This document shows positions 7,981 through 16,161 of a stretch of DNA of 64,000 nucleotides, piece after piece. Under the pieces are notes generated by a model that ran no database searches, had not been told where the DNA came from, and saw only the letters and a program-made list of their open reading frames with translations. The DNA is from Streptomyces sp. NBC_00236 (GTDB taxonomy: Bacteria; Actinomycetota; Actinomycetes; Streptomycetales; Streptomycetaceae). The stretch covers positions 1,054,001 to 1,118,000 of the forward strand of contig NZ_CP108100.1 in the NCBI RefSeq assembly GCF_036195045.1, in the 5' to 3' direction. Each line of letters begins with the position of its first letter. Position 1 is the stretch's first letter. The translations under genes and the position numbers were made by a program.

Positions 7981-10900
7981 ATGGCGGGAGACGCGGAGAG
8001 CGGAGGAACCCGGGCGCTTCGGACCTGGGCCACCGAGGCGGCCGAGCGCGGGGCCAGGCTGATCGGGCGAGGAGAGGACGGGCGCCCGGTGTCCGCGGAG
8101 GAGTTCGAGGGTCCGGTGGCCGAGCTCTCCCGGCTGCGGGACCTCCTGGACCACGACCGGCAGATGCTCGGCAAGGTCACACTCGTCCTGGGAGGCCTCC
8201 TCGCCATGCGGCACGCCACCGGGCAGGGCTCACCGGACGACCCGGAACGGGTCCGGCGTCTGCTGGACGAGGTGCGGGACCGTACGACGGCCGCCGGGGA
8301 GCGGATGACGGAGGAGGACAGGCAGTGGGCGGCGATGTTCCTGATGCTCGCGGCGGCGCCCACCGGGGGCCAGCCGACCGGAGGGCCCCAGGACATCTGG
8401 CCCGTCCTCGACCGTGCCGTGGCGGCGGCGCCGGGCCAGGCCTTCGCCGAGGCGGCGCGGATCTCGGGACTGGCCGCCGAGATCCAGCGGATGCCGGTGC
8501 CTGCGGAACTCCGGGACGGGTTGGGGCAGATACAGGACGTTCTGTCCCACCTGTCGGAGAGCGGCCGCTCCGACCCCGGGGCGCTGCTGGCCATGCTGCC
8601 TCCCGACCTGCCGTTCGGTGATCAGCTGCGGTCTCTGGCCGGCCTGCTGACGTCCGTACCCGACTCCCCCGCCCCGCCGGGCCCGGAGCAGAGCCCCGAC
8701 CCCGGGCCGGAGGACGAACCCGGCACCGCCGTCGCGAGCGCGTGGCTGACCTCTCTGCTCGGCGTACAGGAGGCCCTGCACACCGGTGACCCCGAGACCC
8801 TCGACCAGCTTCTCCAGCGCCTCCGCGGACTTCACGACAGCTTGTCGGCAGGGCATGACCGGCGACCCGAGATCCAGAACATGATGCACGTGGTGCTCCA
8901 GTTGGCGGGGCCGCTCGGAGGCAGCCGGACGGACAGCGACGAGGCCCATCGGCACAGGGAGTCGATCGTCGAGCACTTCACGCAGTGGGCGGCCGACGAT
9001 CCCGGAGCCGCCCAGCTGACCGTCGCGGTCCGCGCCGCCGACCTGCTCAACAGACTGCTGGCGGAGGAGGAGACGGAGAACGAGGAGGAGTACCTGCGGC
9101 TGATGGGCGAATTCGACGCACTCGAACGTTCCACGCCCCCCGGCCATCCCTCCCACCAGCTCGTGCAGCTGGCCCACGGCAGCGCGCTCAGCTCGCTCGG
9201 CCAGCGCACCGGCGACACGGAGACTTCCCTGCGCGGTCTGGCACAGCAGGAGGCGGCCCTCGCGGCCGGGGTCGCGGCGGACACCGGGGTTCCCGGGACA
9301 CTGCTCGCGGCGGTCCGCGCGGCGTTCCAGGCCTCGCGGGCGACGCTCGGCCAGACCCCGGACCTGATGCCCGACCCCGTGCAGCCGGACCCGGGCACCT
9401 CGGCGAGCACCCGCTATCTGGTCGCCCTCACGGCGGGTCTCCGGTACTCCACCACCCAGGACCCCGCCGATCTGGACGCCGCCATCACCGGACTGGAACA
9501 GGTCCGCGGTGATGTCCGGCAGGGCCGGTTGCCGCAGATCGCCGCCCCCGCCCTGTGGCAGCTCGCGGTGAACTACCGTCTCCGCCTGAGCCGTACCGGG
9601 GACCGGGCCGACCGGGACGCCGCCACGGAGGCGGCCCTGGAATCGCTCCAGGCGCTCGCCGCCGACGTGGCACTCCAATCGGGCCCGGACCACGGCCTTC
9701 TGGCGGCCCGCTCCGGCGCCGACCGCGGGGTGGACGCCGCCAGATGGGCGGCCTCGCAGGGCCGCGTCGAGGAGGCGGTGGCCGCGCTGGAACTGGGCCG
9801 GTCCCTGGTCCTCCAGGCGGCGGCCACCTCACGGGCCGTGCCCGACCTGCTGGAGCGCCGCGGCCATCACGACCTCGCGGAGGAATGGCGCGCGGCGGAG
9901 GCCGGAGCCCGAAGTGCCGGCTCCGGAGCCGGCAACGCCGCGGTGCCCGACCCGCTCTCCAGCGAACTGCCCAGTTCACTGCGGCGCCACGCCCTGGAGG
10001 CCCTGGGCCACCGGGAGCCGGGCGGGGTCCTCTTCCGCACACCCACGGTCGACGAGCTCAAGGCCGGGGTGGCCGAGGCCGACGCCGACGCGCTCGTCTA
10101 CCTGCTCCCCGGCGACGGCGATGCGCCGGGGCTCGCTGTCGTCGTAGGACCTGACGTCGGTACGGGAGCGGGGCCGTTGCCCCTCCTGTCCGGTGACGGG
10201 AGCGGCCCTCTGGAGCGGTACCTCGACGCGGCAGCCTCGTACCAGTCGCAGCCCGGCGTCCCCGGAGCCGCGCAGGCGTGGGAGGAGGCGTTGTCCCAGC
10301 TCTGCGACTGGGCGATGGAGGCGGTGATCGCCCCTGTCATGAGTGGCATCGCGCAGCGGCTCACCGCCGCCGAGGACCGGCGCAGGGGCCGCCCCGGGCC
10401 GCCCAGGATCGTACTGGTGCCCTGCGGCCGCCTCGGGATCGTTCCCTGGCACGCGGCCCGGCTTCCGGCGGCGGCACCGCACGATTACGCCTGCCAGATC
10501 ATGGTCATCAGCTACGCGGCCTCCGGCCGTCAGTTCCTGAACACGGTCCGGCGCACCCGGCGTGACCCTGCCGCCTCTCCCGTCCTGGTGGCCGACCCCA
10601 CCATGACCCTGCCGTATGTGGAGTTGGAGGTGGCGGGGCTTCAGCAGGCCCTGTATCCCGAGGCGCGTCTGTACGGGGAGTTCTACGAACCGCCCGTAGA
10701 GCCGGCGGCGGCCGGATCTCCCGAGGATCTCCTCGACGCCCTGGCCGCCGGCCCGTCCCTGCTCCATGTGGCGTGCCACGGTTCGGCCGGCACCAGCCCG
10801 ACCGCGTCCGCGCTGCACCTGGCGCCCGGGGCGGATGGGCACCGGGACGACGGACTGCTGACCGTCGCGCGGCTGCTCGACCGTCCGACGGGTGAACAGC

Positions 10901-11301
10901 ACTCCTCCGCCGACGGGCCGTTGGTCGTGCTCAGCGCCTGCGAGACGGACCTCACCAAGCGCGACCACGACGAGGCGCTCACCCTCACGACGGCCTTCGT
11001 GGCGAGCGGTGCGCGGGACGTGGTGGGATCCCGTTGGGCCACCCAGGACTCGGCCGCGGCGCTCATGATGGCCGTGTTCCACCACTACGTGGCGATCGGG
11101 GATCTGAGCCCCGTCGACGCGCTTCGGGCCGCGCAGATGTGGATGCTCGACCCGGGCCGCGAGAATCCGGGGTCGCTCAGCGCCGACCTGGTCGACGAAC
11201 TGGCCGGCGGCCCGGACCTGCACCGCCCGGCGGCCTGGGCCGCATTCATCCACCAGGGCCATCCGGGACCGTCCACCGCCACGGGGCACAGGTGCCGCTG
11301 A
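7981..11301 (+). CDS. second CHAT-domain caspase-like protease, divergent paralogue
   Basis: A 1106-residue protein alignable along its length with the product of 3645-7013: shared N-terminal blocks (RLRDLLDHDRQML, MTEEDRQWAAMFLML), the TPR-like segment near VAALELGRSLVLQ, and the C-terminal CHAT domain. Catalytic His933 (HVACHGSAG) and Cys987 (VLSACETDL) are both present, so it should be active. It lacks the Ser-Gln/Pro-Gln linker of its paralogue and instead has an acidic proline-rich linker, near residues 230-250. No effector gene follows it on the plus strand; the next sequence is an integrase remnant. It may have lost its partner genes or may act on the same substrate as the first protease. 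Cytoplasmic, as no signal or membrane segment is seen. Confidence 0.85.
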   Translation: MAGDAESGGTRALRTWATEAAERGARLIGRGEDGRPVSAEEFEGPVAELSRLRDLLDHDRQMLGKVTLVLGGLLAMRHATGQGSPDDPERVRRLLDEVRDRTTAAGERMTEEDRQWAAMFLMLAAAPTGGQPTGGPQDIWPVLDRAVAAAPGQAFAEAARISGLAAEIQRMPVPAELRDGLGQIQDVLSHLSESGRSDPGALLAMLPPDLPFGDQLRSLAGLLTSVPDSPAPPGPEQSPDPGPEDEPGTAVASAWLTSLLGVQEALHTGDPETLDQLLQRLRGLHDSLSAGHDRRPEIQNMMHVVLQLAGPLGGSRTDSDEAHRHRESIVEHFTQWAADDPGAAQLTVAVRAADLLNRLLAEEETENEEEYLRLMGEFDALERSTPPGHPSHQLVQLAHGSALSSLGQRTGDTETSLRGLAQQEAALAAGVAADTGVPGTLLAAVRAAFQASRATLGQTPDLMPDPVQPDPGTSASTRYLVALTAGLRYSTTQDPADLDAAITGLEQVRGDVRQGRLPQIAAPALWQLAVNYRLRLSRTGDRADRDAATEAALESLQALAADVALQSGPDHGLLAARSGADRGVDAARWAASQGRVEEAVAALELGRSLVLQAAATSRAVPDLLERRGHHDLAEEWRAAEAGARSAGSGAGNAAVPDPLSSELPSSLRRHALEALGHREPGGVLFRTPTVDELKAGVAEADADALVYLLPGDGDAPGLAVVVGPDVGTGAGPLPLLSGDGSGPLERYLDAAASYQSQPGVPGAAQAWEEALSQLCDWAMEAVIAPVMSGIAQRLTAAEDRRRGRPGPPRIVLVPCGRLGIVPWHAARLPAAAPHDYACQIMVISYAASGRQFLNTVRRTRRDPAASPVLVADPTMTLPYVELEVAGLQQALYPEARLYGEFYEPPVEPAAAGSPEDLLDALAAGPSLLHVACHGSAGTSPTASALHLAPGADGHRDDGLLTVARLLDRPTGEQHSSADGPLVVLSACETDLTKRDHDEALTLTTAFVASGARDVVGSRWATQDSAAALMMAVFHHYVAIGDLSPVDALRAAQMWMLDPGRENPGSLSADLVDELAGGPDLHRPAAWAAFIHQGHPGPSTATGHRCR

Positions 11302-11350
11302 CACTTTCTCTTGACCGCGGACACCTGGGGAACGGTGTGCCCGTTCACCA

Positions 11351-11416
11351 GGGCGTGTTTCGGAAGTCCCGCCTGCTCGGCGACGCCTGGCAGGCCGGGA
11401 CTTCCGAAACACGCCT
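11351..11416. repeat. long imperfect inverted repeat (hairpin) after CHAT gene
   Basis: The left arm GGCGTGTTTCGGAAGTCCC-GCCTG (11352-11375) pairs with a right arm ending at 11415, differing by one extra base, across a ~14-nt loop. The stem of about 23 bp is far longer than a usual terminator. It could terminate the CHAT gene transcript, but its length and the integrase remnant beside it also fit a small mobile-element end. Confidence 0.8.
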
Positions 11417-11430
11417 TGGGTGCCCGCCGG

Positions 11431-11535
11431 CCCGGGCATCGCTCGACCAAGGTCACGGTGGACCGGTACGGCCCCCTCGCACAGGCCGGCCACGAACGAT
11501 GCCGCCAAGTGGTCGAGGTGACCGTCGGCCCCTAA
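11431..11535 (+). pseudogene. tyrosine recombinase/integrase C-terminal remnant
   Basis: A reading frame ending in TAA at 11533-11535 encodes GHRSTKVTVDRYGPLAQAGH, which matches the C-terminal end of phage-type tyrosine integrases, where the catalytic tyrosine lies in a T-x-D-R-Y-G-H-L context. Only this tail is present; the arginine/histidine active-site regions are missing and upstream in frame there is hairpin sequence. It is a scrap of a former integrated element rather than a working gene. Confidence 0.6.
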
Positions 11536-11539
11536 GCGC

Positions 11540-12907
11540 TCACGCCAGGCCCAGCGACCGCAGCGCGCGGCGCTGACCCGCTGTGGGCCTGGCGGGCCAG
11601 TAGAGGTAGCAGACCCCACCCGTACCGCTTCTGACCTTCCCGTTCGCGTCGTAGCGCTTGGTGCGGAGCCAGATTTGCTCCCACTCGCGCCGCAGATAGA
11701 CACGGCGCACGGCCTCGTTGCTCGGCGACGCCGGGTCGTTGGCGATCACGTCGCCGTCCTCGGTGAAGCCGATCACCGTCATCAGGTGGCCGGAGGTGCC
11801 GTAGCCCGCACCGGTCAGCTCCGTCTTGAGGAACGACTGCGACGTTATGGCCGGGATTCCGGCCCGGACCAGGGTCTCCAGGTCCTCCAGCGAGCCGAGC
11901 CGGGTCACCACGGCGTTCATGTCCTCGTACGTCGCCGCGTAGGCGGCGTTGAACGGCCAGTTCCCGCAGCCCTCGTACTGGTTGTCGTAGGTGAAGCGCG
12001 CCGCGTGGCAGACCTGCGGGTCCTCCAGTTCCGGCTTGACCCAGGCGAGGTCCTCCGCAGAGGGCTTGCGCCCCCAGTACTCGATGATCATCTGCGAGGA
12101 GGTGGGGCTGCACCACGCCTCGCCCCCGTTGTCGTACTCGGGGTACTGCCCCACGTGCACGTTCTGCGAGTAGCGCGGCACCGGCAGTTCCCGGGCGAGG
12201 CCGGGGACGGAGGCCGGCACGGTGAAGCGGTCGGGGATGTCCGACGCCATCGCGCCGATGCGCCACACCGTGGGTGTGAGAGGGGTACCCGGCCTGCGGT
12301 AGAGGGTCAGCCGCAGCCGGTACGACAGCAGGCGCAGGCCACCGGTCGCGTCGTCCACCGAGAAGGTGTCGGTCCAGATCGAGCTCTTTCCGTCGGTCTG
12401 GTCGTCGACGGAGGTGCGGCGGATGTCACCGTCGCCCGCGGCCCAGCGGCCCATGACGTACCAGGGGGTCTCCGTGCCGTCCGAGTAGCCGCCGCGCAGT
12501 TCGATCTGGATCCAGGTGCCGGCGGGCGTGTCGGCGTTCCAGGACGCGATCACCTCGGTGGCCGGGACGGTGGAGCGGTGGACCGGCGATGTCCAGGTGG
12601 CGTACTCCCACGCCGCGGTGGTGCCGGTGTGCGGGTCGGTGTAGTCGGTACGCCCGAGCGGGTGCCCGATGACCAGGCCCGCGCGGCGGCCCGCGACGGC
12701 ACGGGTTCCGGCACCGGAGCCGCAGCGCCAGTCGGTGTACGTCGTCCAGAAACGGTTGTCCACGGATGAGGCCGCCGAAGGTGCGTCGGGCCGGGTACGG
12801 GAAGGAGCCGCCGCCGACGCGGAAGCGGCGGACGACGCCGCTCCGGCGCCGGCCGCGGCCGCGATCGCGGCGGTGAGCACGGTTCTGCGTGAGGTCGGAC
12901 TGGGCAT
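11540..12907 (-). CDS. secreted peptidase C39-like protein
   Basis: A 455-residue protein starting MPSPTSRRTVLTAA, a twin-arginine signal peptide with cleavage probably after an Ala-rich stretch near residue 35. The C-terminal half resembles the C39-like papain-fold peptidases: Cys in GEAWCSPTSSQM, His in SGHLMTVIGF, and an Asp/Asn in GDVIANDPA. The N-terminal half is a beta-rich domain (WTTYTDWRCGSGAG, TWIQIELRGG). It is a likely exported cysteine peptidase or amidase; the substrate is unknown. An upstream frame extends 19 codons further, but ATG 12907 is the start that gives the signal peptide directly. It is divergent from the kinase gene at 13089. Confidence 0.8.
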   Translation of the reverse strand: MPSPTSRRTVLTAAIAAAAGAGAASSAASASAAAPSRTRPDAPSAASSVDNRFWTTYTDWRCGSGAGTRAVAGRRAGLVIGHPLGRTDYTDPHTGTTAAWEYATWTSPVHRSTVPATEVIASWNADTPAGTWIQIELRGGYSDGTETPWYVMGRWAAGDGDIRRTSVDDQTDGKSSIWTDTFSVDDATGGLRLLSYRLRLTLYRRPGTPLTPTVWRIGAMASDIPDRFTVPASVPGLARELPVPRYSQNVHVGQYPEYDNGGEAWCSPTSSQMIIEYWGRKPSAEDLAWVKPELEDPQVCHAARFTYDNQYEGCGNWPFNAAYAATYEDMNAVVTRLGSLEDLETLVRAGIPAITSQSFLKTELTGAGYGTSGHLMTVIGFTEDGDVIANDPASPSNEAVRRVYLRREWEQIWLRTKRYDANGKVRSGTGGVCYLYWPARPTAGQRRALRSLGLA

Positions 12908-13023
12908 GGGCGAGACCCCCGGTCGTAAGCGGAATGGCGCTGCGGGTGCACGACAGTGCGCCAACTATTGCCGGTCGTCCCCCGGTTCGGCCAGCGATTC
13001 GGCTCGTGCCGAAGAACCAATAT

Positions 13024-13035
13024 TGGTGTGGACCA
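13024..13035. promoter_or_regulatory. possible DasR-type operator
   Basis: On the minus strand the sequence TGGTCCACACCA matches 10 of 12 bases of the DasR core TGGTCTAGACCA. It lies 117 bp upstream of the secreted peptidase gene start and 53 bp upstream of the kinase start. A single, non-symmetrical site, so only suggestive. Confidence 0.3.
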
Positions 13036-13088
13036 CTGGCGTGACCTGCGACTGCTCCGCACCGGCCACCGGCTCGTAGGCTGGCGCC

Positions 13089-13652
13089 ATGAACGACCTC
13101 TCGCGCCTCGCCGCACGGCTGCGCACCTTGGCACCGTCCTGCGGGCCGGTCCGGCTGATCGCCGTCGACGGCCACGCGGGATCCGGCAAGAGCACCTTCG
13201 CCGCCCGGCTCGCGGCGGCGCTCGACGACGCCCCCGTGCTGCATCTGGACGATCTGGCCACGCACGAAGAACTGTTCGACTGGACCGGCAGGCTGCGGGA
13301 TCAGGTGACCGGCCCGCTGTCGCGCGGCGAGGCCGCCCGCTACGCGCCGTACGACTGGACGGCCCGCGACTTCGGACCGCCGCGCACCCTGCACCCCGCC
13401 CCCCTGGTGCTGATCGAGGGCGTCGGCGCGGGCCGGCGGGTCCTGCGCCCCGCCCTCGCCCATCTGTTGTGGATGGACCTGCCGGCCGCGGAGTCCTGGG
13501 AGCGGGGCCGGCGACGGGACGGGCCGGCCCTGAGCACCTTCTGGGACGGCTGGACGGCGGCAGAAGCGGCTCATTTCTCGGCCGATCCCTCACGCCCCTG
13601 GGCCGATGTCCTGGTACGCCAGTTGCCTGTGGGGTACGAGTGGCTGGAGTGA
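13089..13652 (+). CDS. uridine kinase-like P-loop NTPase
   Basis: A 187-residue cytoplasmic protein. A Walker A motif GHAGSGKST lies at residues ~28-36, then a conserved acidic pair in LHLDDLATHEELFDW, DWTARDFGPPR, and LIEGVGAGRR, all as in the uridine kinase/phosphoribulokinase-like family. Proteins of this class in Streptomyces are annotated as uridine kinase family or ATP-binding proteins, and the phosphoryl acceptor is not established. Single gene, with a short space before a candidate small RNA. Confidence 0.8.
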   Translation: MNDLSRLAARLRTLAPSCGPVRLIAVDGHAGSGKSTFAARLAAALDDAPVLHLDDLATHEELFDWTGRLRDQVTGPLSRGEAARYAPYDWTARDFGPPRTLHPAPLVLIEGVGAGRRVLRPALAHLLWMDLPAAESWERGRRRDGPALSTFWDGWTAAEAAHFSADPSRPWADVLVRQLPVGYEWLE

Positions 13653-13755
13653 GTCCCTCCGGCAGCAGGAATGAACCATTCCGTCACCCACCGTGATCAC
13701 CTCGCACCGCCATACTGAGCAGTCGGAAATCGGACCGGAAGTGCCTCAACTCTGC

Positions 13756-13785
13756 TTGACCCGGGGGCGGTACAGGTCTTACGTT
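13756..13785 (+). promoter_or_regulatory. sigma-70-type (HrdB-like) promoter
   Basis: TTGACC (13756-13761) and TACGTT (13780-13785) are spaced by 18 bp. It faces right and would start transcription near 13791, just before the structured sequence described next. Confidence 0.6.
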
Positions 13786-13790
13786 CTCAA

Positions 13791-13860
13791 TGTGCGGCTT
13801 TTCGGAGCCCCCGCAGACGCGAAGCCCCCGGTTGTTCCCCCGTGATCGGGGGCTTCGTTC
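13791..13860 (+). ncRNA. candidate small RNA with C-rich loops
   Basis: Sequence downstream of a good promoter folds into two stem-loops: a first small one (GCGG at 13794 with CCGC near 13811) and a second with a perfect 10-bp stem, GAAGCCCCCG/CGGGGGCTTC. Runs of five C lie in both, one of them in the loop of the second. This resembles the layout of the actinobacterial 6C RNA, but I cannot confirm membership. Alternatively it is an attenuator-like leader of the AAA+ gene that starts 220 bp downstream. Confidence 0.5.
13821..13856 (+). terminator. intrinsic-type hairpin ending the candidate small RNA
   Basis: Arms 13821-13830 and 13847-13856 pair perfectly over 10 bp with a 16-nt loop, followed by GTTCTGTG. 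The U-run is weak, as is usual in Streptomyces. Confidence 0.6.
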
Positions 13861-14077
13861 TGTGCCCCTTACCGACTTCCGGCCCCGCCCCACCCCGTTC
13901 CGCTCACCGTGGGTCACGGCCGGTCTTCGGCCTGCGGCGCCCTTAGTCGCACACTCCCTGCGCAGGTACGATGCCTCTCGGTGCGGTCAATTCCCGTCCA
14001 TGGCACAGTGATTCGGCGCGCCCCGGCGGGCTGTCGTGCGGCGGGACATCCTGGGGGCACGGTTTGTGGGGGACCTG

Positions 14078-15994
14078 ATGGACATCGGCACGCAGGGCGC
14101 ACAGGCCCCGGCCGACCTCGCGTGGCTGCGCGGCGTGGACGCCTACACGATGGGCGCCTATCCGCAGGCCGAGGAGGAGTTCAGGGCTGCGGTGCGCCTC
14201 GATCCCACCATGGCGGACGCCTGGCTCGGCCTCCATGCGCTGCGGGTCGACACGACGTCGGCCCTGCTGCACATGTACCGCCATCGCGACCGCTTCGGCG
14301 ATCAGCGCGGGCGCTACCGACGCACGCTCAATTCCTGGTACTGGCTGGGATGGTGGGTGCAACCGGTGCTGGAGAGCCCGCGCGACCTGCTGCTCGCGCA
14401 CGCCTCGCACTGGCTGGACGGCCGCCATGTGCCGGATCTCGACCGGGCGCTGGCGGGCCTGCCGCCGGTGGACGCCGATCCGCAGGTCCGCTTCCTGCAC
14501 GCCTGCCGTTCCTACCTCGTCAAGGACTGGGAGCAGCTCGTACGCCATACGGAGCACCTGATCGACGATCCGCTGCTGGGCATCGAAGCAGGGCTCTTCG
14601 GCGGGATGGCGCGGGTGCGGCTGGAGATGTACGGGCAGGCCGAACCCCTGCTGTCCACCGCGCTGATGCGCTGCCGCAGCGAACAGCCCCAGCGCAAGGA
14701 GTTGCGCTACTGGCTGGCCCGCGCGCACGAGGGCACAGGCCGCAGCGCAGCCGCGCTGCCCCTATACCGGGCGGTCCACCGGATCGACCCGGCGTTCATG
14801 GACACCTCGGCGCGGCTGGCCGCGATCGCGGACTACGACGGGCTGGACGGCTCCGAGGAGGCCTCCGGCCTGGCCGCCGTCTCGCTGACCGGCCTGGGCG
14901 CCGACGGCACGTTCACGGAGGCGCAGCCGGACGGCGATTCGCTGCTGGGCACCGATCTGGTGGACGGCAGGGAGCTGCGGCCGGGCATCGAGCCGCAGGA
15001 CCTGCCGGGCATCGACGTTTCACCGCCACCGGGCGGGGCCCGGCAGAAGACCGCGGTCCCCGGTCAGCCCGCGCCGCAGTCGTTCCCAGCCGGGCCGAGC
15101 GACCCCGTGCTGCTCGCCGAGGCGCTGGCGGAGCTGGAGCGTATGGTCGGCCTGGAACCGGTGAAGCGGCAGGTCAAGGCGTTGTCGGCACAGCTGAACA
15201 TGGCAAGGCTGCGGGCGGGCCAGGGGCTGCCCGTACAGCCGCCGAAGCGGCATTTCGTCTTCTCGGGTCCGTCCGGGACCGGCAAGACCACGGTGGCGCG
15301 GATCCTCGGTCGGGTCTTCTACGCCCTGGGCCTGCTCGGCGGGGACCATCTGGTCGAGGCCCAGCGGGCGGACCTGGTGGGCGAGTTCCTGGGCCAGACG
15401 GCGGTGAAGGCCAATGAGCTGATCGACTCGGCACTGGGCGGCGTGCTCTTCGTCGACGAGGCGTACAGCCTCTCCAACACCGGTTACAGCAAGGGCGACG
15501 CGTACGGCGACGAGGCGCTGCAGGTCCTTCTCAAGCGCGCGGAGGACAACCGGGACCATCTCGTCGTCATCCTGGCCGGCTACCCGGAGGGCATGGACCG
15601 GCTGTTGTCCACCAACCCCGGGCTCTCCTCGCGCTTCACCACACGGGTGGACTTCCCCAGCTACCGGCCGCTGGAGCTCACCTCCATCGGTGAGGTGCTG
15701 GCGGCCGAGAACGGGGACGCCTGGGACGAGGAGTCGCTGGAGGAGCTGCGGTCCATCAGCGGCCACGTCGTCGACCAGGGCTGGCTCGACGAACTCGGCA
15801 ACGGCCGCTTCCTGCGCACGCTGTACGAGAAGAGCTGCGCCTACCGCGATCTGCGGCTCTCGGGGTACGCCACGCTGCCGACGCGGGACGATCTGGCAAC
15901 GCTGCGGCTGCCGGACCTGATGCAGGCCTACGGCGAGGTGCTGTCCGGACGGGGGCCGGTGGGCCGGGGCCGGCAGGAGCCGCCCGAGGTGTGA
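14078..15994 (+). CDS. CbxX/CfqX (EccA/SpoVK-like) AAA+ ATPase
   Basis: A 638-residue cytoplasmic protein. Residues ~1-270 are TPR-like helical repeats (DAYTMGAYPQAEEEFRAAVR and further pairs). A proline-rich linker follows, and residues ~355-620 form a AAA+ module: Walker A SGPSGTGKT, Walker B GGVLFVDEAYSL, sensor 1 LVVILAGYPEGM, and arginine finger region NPGLSSRF. The layout, TPR N-terminus plus CbxX-type ATPase, is that of EccA of type VII secretion and of CbxX, but no esx genes lie nearby. ATG 14078 is preferred to a GTG 42 bp upstream because GGGGGA precedes it at suitable spacing. It probably remodels a partner protein; the partner is unknown. Confidence 0.85.
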   Translation: MDIGTQGAQAPADLAWLRGVDAYTMGAYPQAEEEFRAAVRLDPTMADAWLGLHALRVDTTSALLHMYRHRDRFGDQRGRYRRTLNSWYWLGWWVQPVLESPRDLLLAHASHWLDGRHVPDLDRALAGLPPVDADPQVRFLHACRSYLVKDWEQLVRHTEHLIDDPLLGIEAGLFGGMARVRLEMYGQAEPLLSTALMRCRSEQPQRKELRYWLARAHEGTGRSAAALPLYRAVHRIDPAFMDTSARLAAIADYDGLDGSEEASGLAAVSLTGLGADGTFTEAQPDGDSLLGTDLVDGRELRPGIEPQDLPGIDVSPPPGGARQKTAVPGQPAPQSFPAGPSDPVLLAEALAELERMVGLEPVKRQVKALSAQLNMARLRAGQGLPVQPPKRHFVFSGPSGTGKTTVARILGRVFYALGLLGGDHLVEAQRADLVGEFLGQTAVKANELIDSALGGVLFVDEAYSLSNTGYSKGDAYGDEALQVLLKRAEDNRDHLVVILAGYPEGMDRLLSTNPGLSSRFTTRVDFPSYRPLELTSIGEVLAAENGDAWDEESLEELRSISGHVVDQGWLDELGNGRFLRTLYEKSCAYRDLRLSGYATLPTRDDLATLRLPDLMQAYGEVLSGRGPVGRGRQEPPEV

Positions 15995-16094
15995 GGCGGT
16001 TCCTGCCGGCCCGGTCCGGTGGAGAGGCGCCGGGGCCTGCCGTCACACTGCCGTCGGAGCCCGAAGGGCGGACGTGCGACAACAGGCCCGGCGC

Positions 16095-16121
16095 CCTTCC
16101 CGGCAAGCTCTGCCGGGAAGG
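16095..16121. terminator. terminator hairpin after AAA+ gene
   Basis: CCTTCCCGGCA and TGCCGGGAAGG form a perfect 11-bp stem with a 5-nt loop, 100 bp past the AAA+ stop. Confidence 0.7.
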
Positions 16122-16125
16122 CCCC

Positions 16126-16161
16126 AAGGGCTGTCCCGCAATTCCTGGCGGGACAGCCCTT
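16126..16161. terminator. bidirectional terminator between convergent genes
   Basis: A perfect 14-bp stem, AAGGGCTGTCCCGC/GCGGGACAGCCCTT, with an 8-nt loop. Its right edge touches the stop codon of the minus-strand CNNM gene (16160), and it can also stop read-through from the AAA+ gene. Confidence 0.8.
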
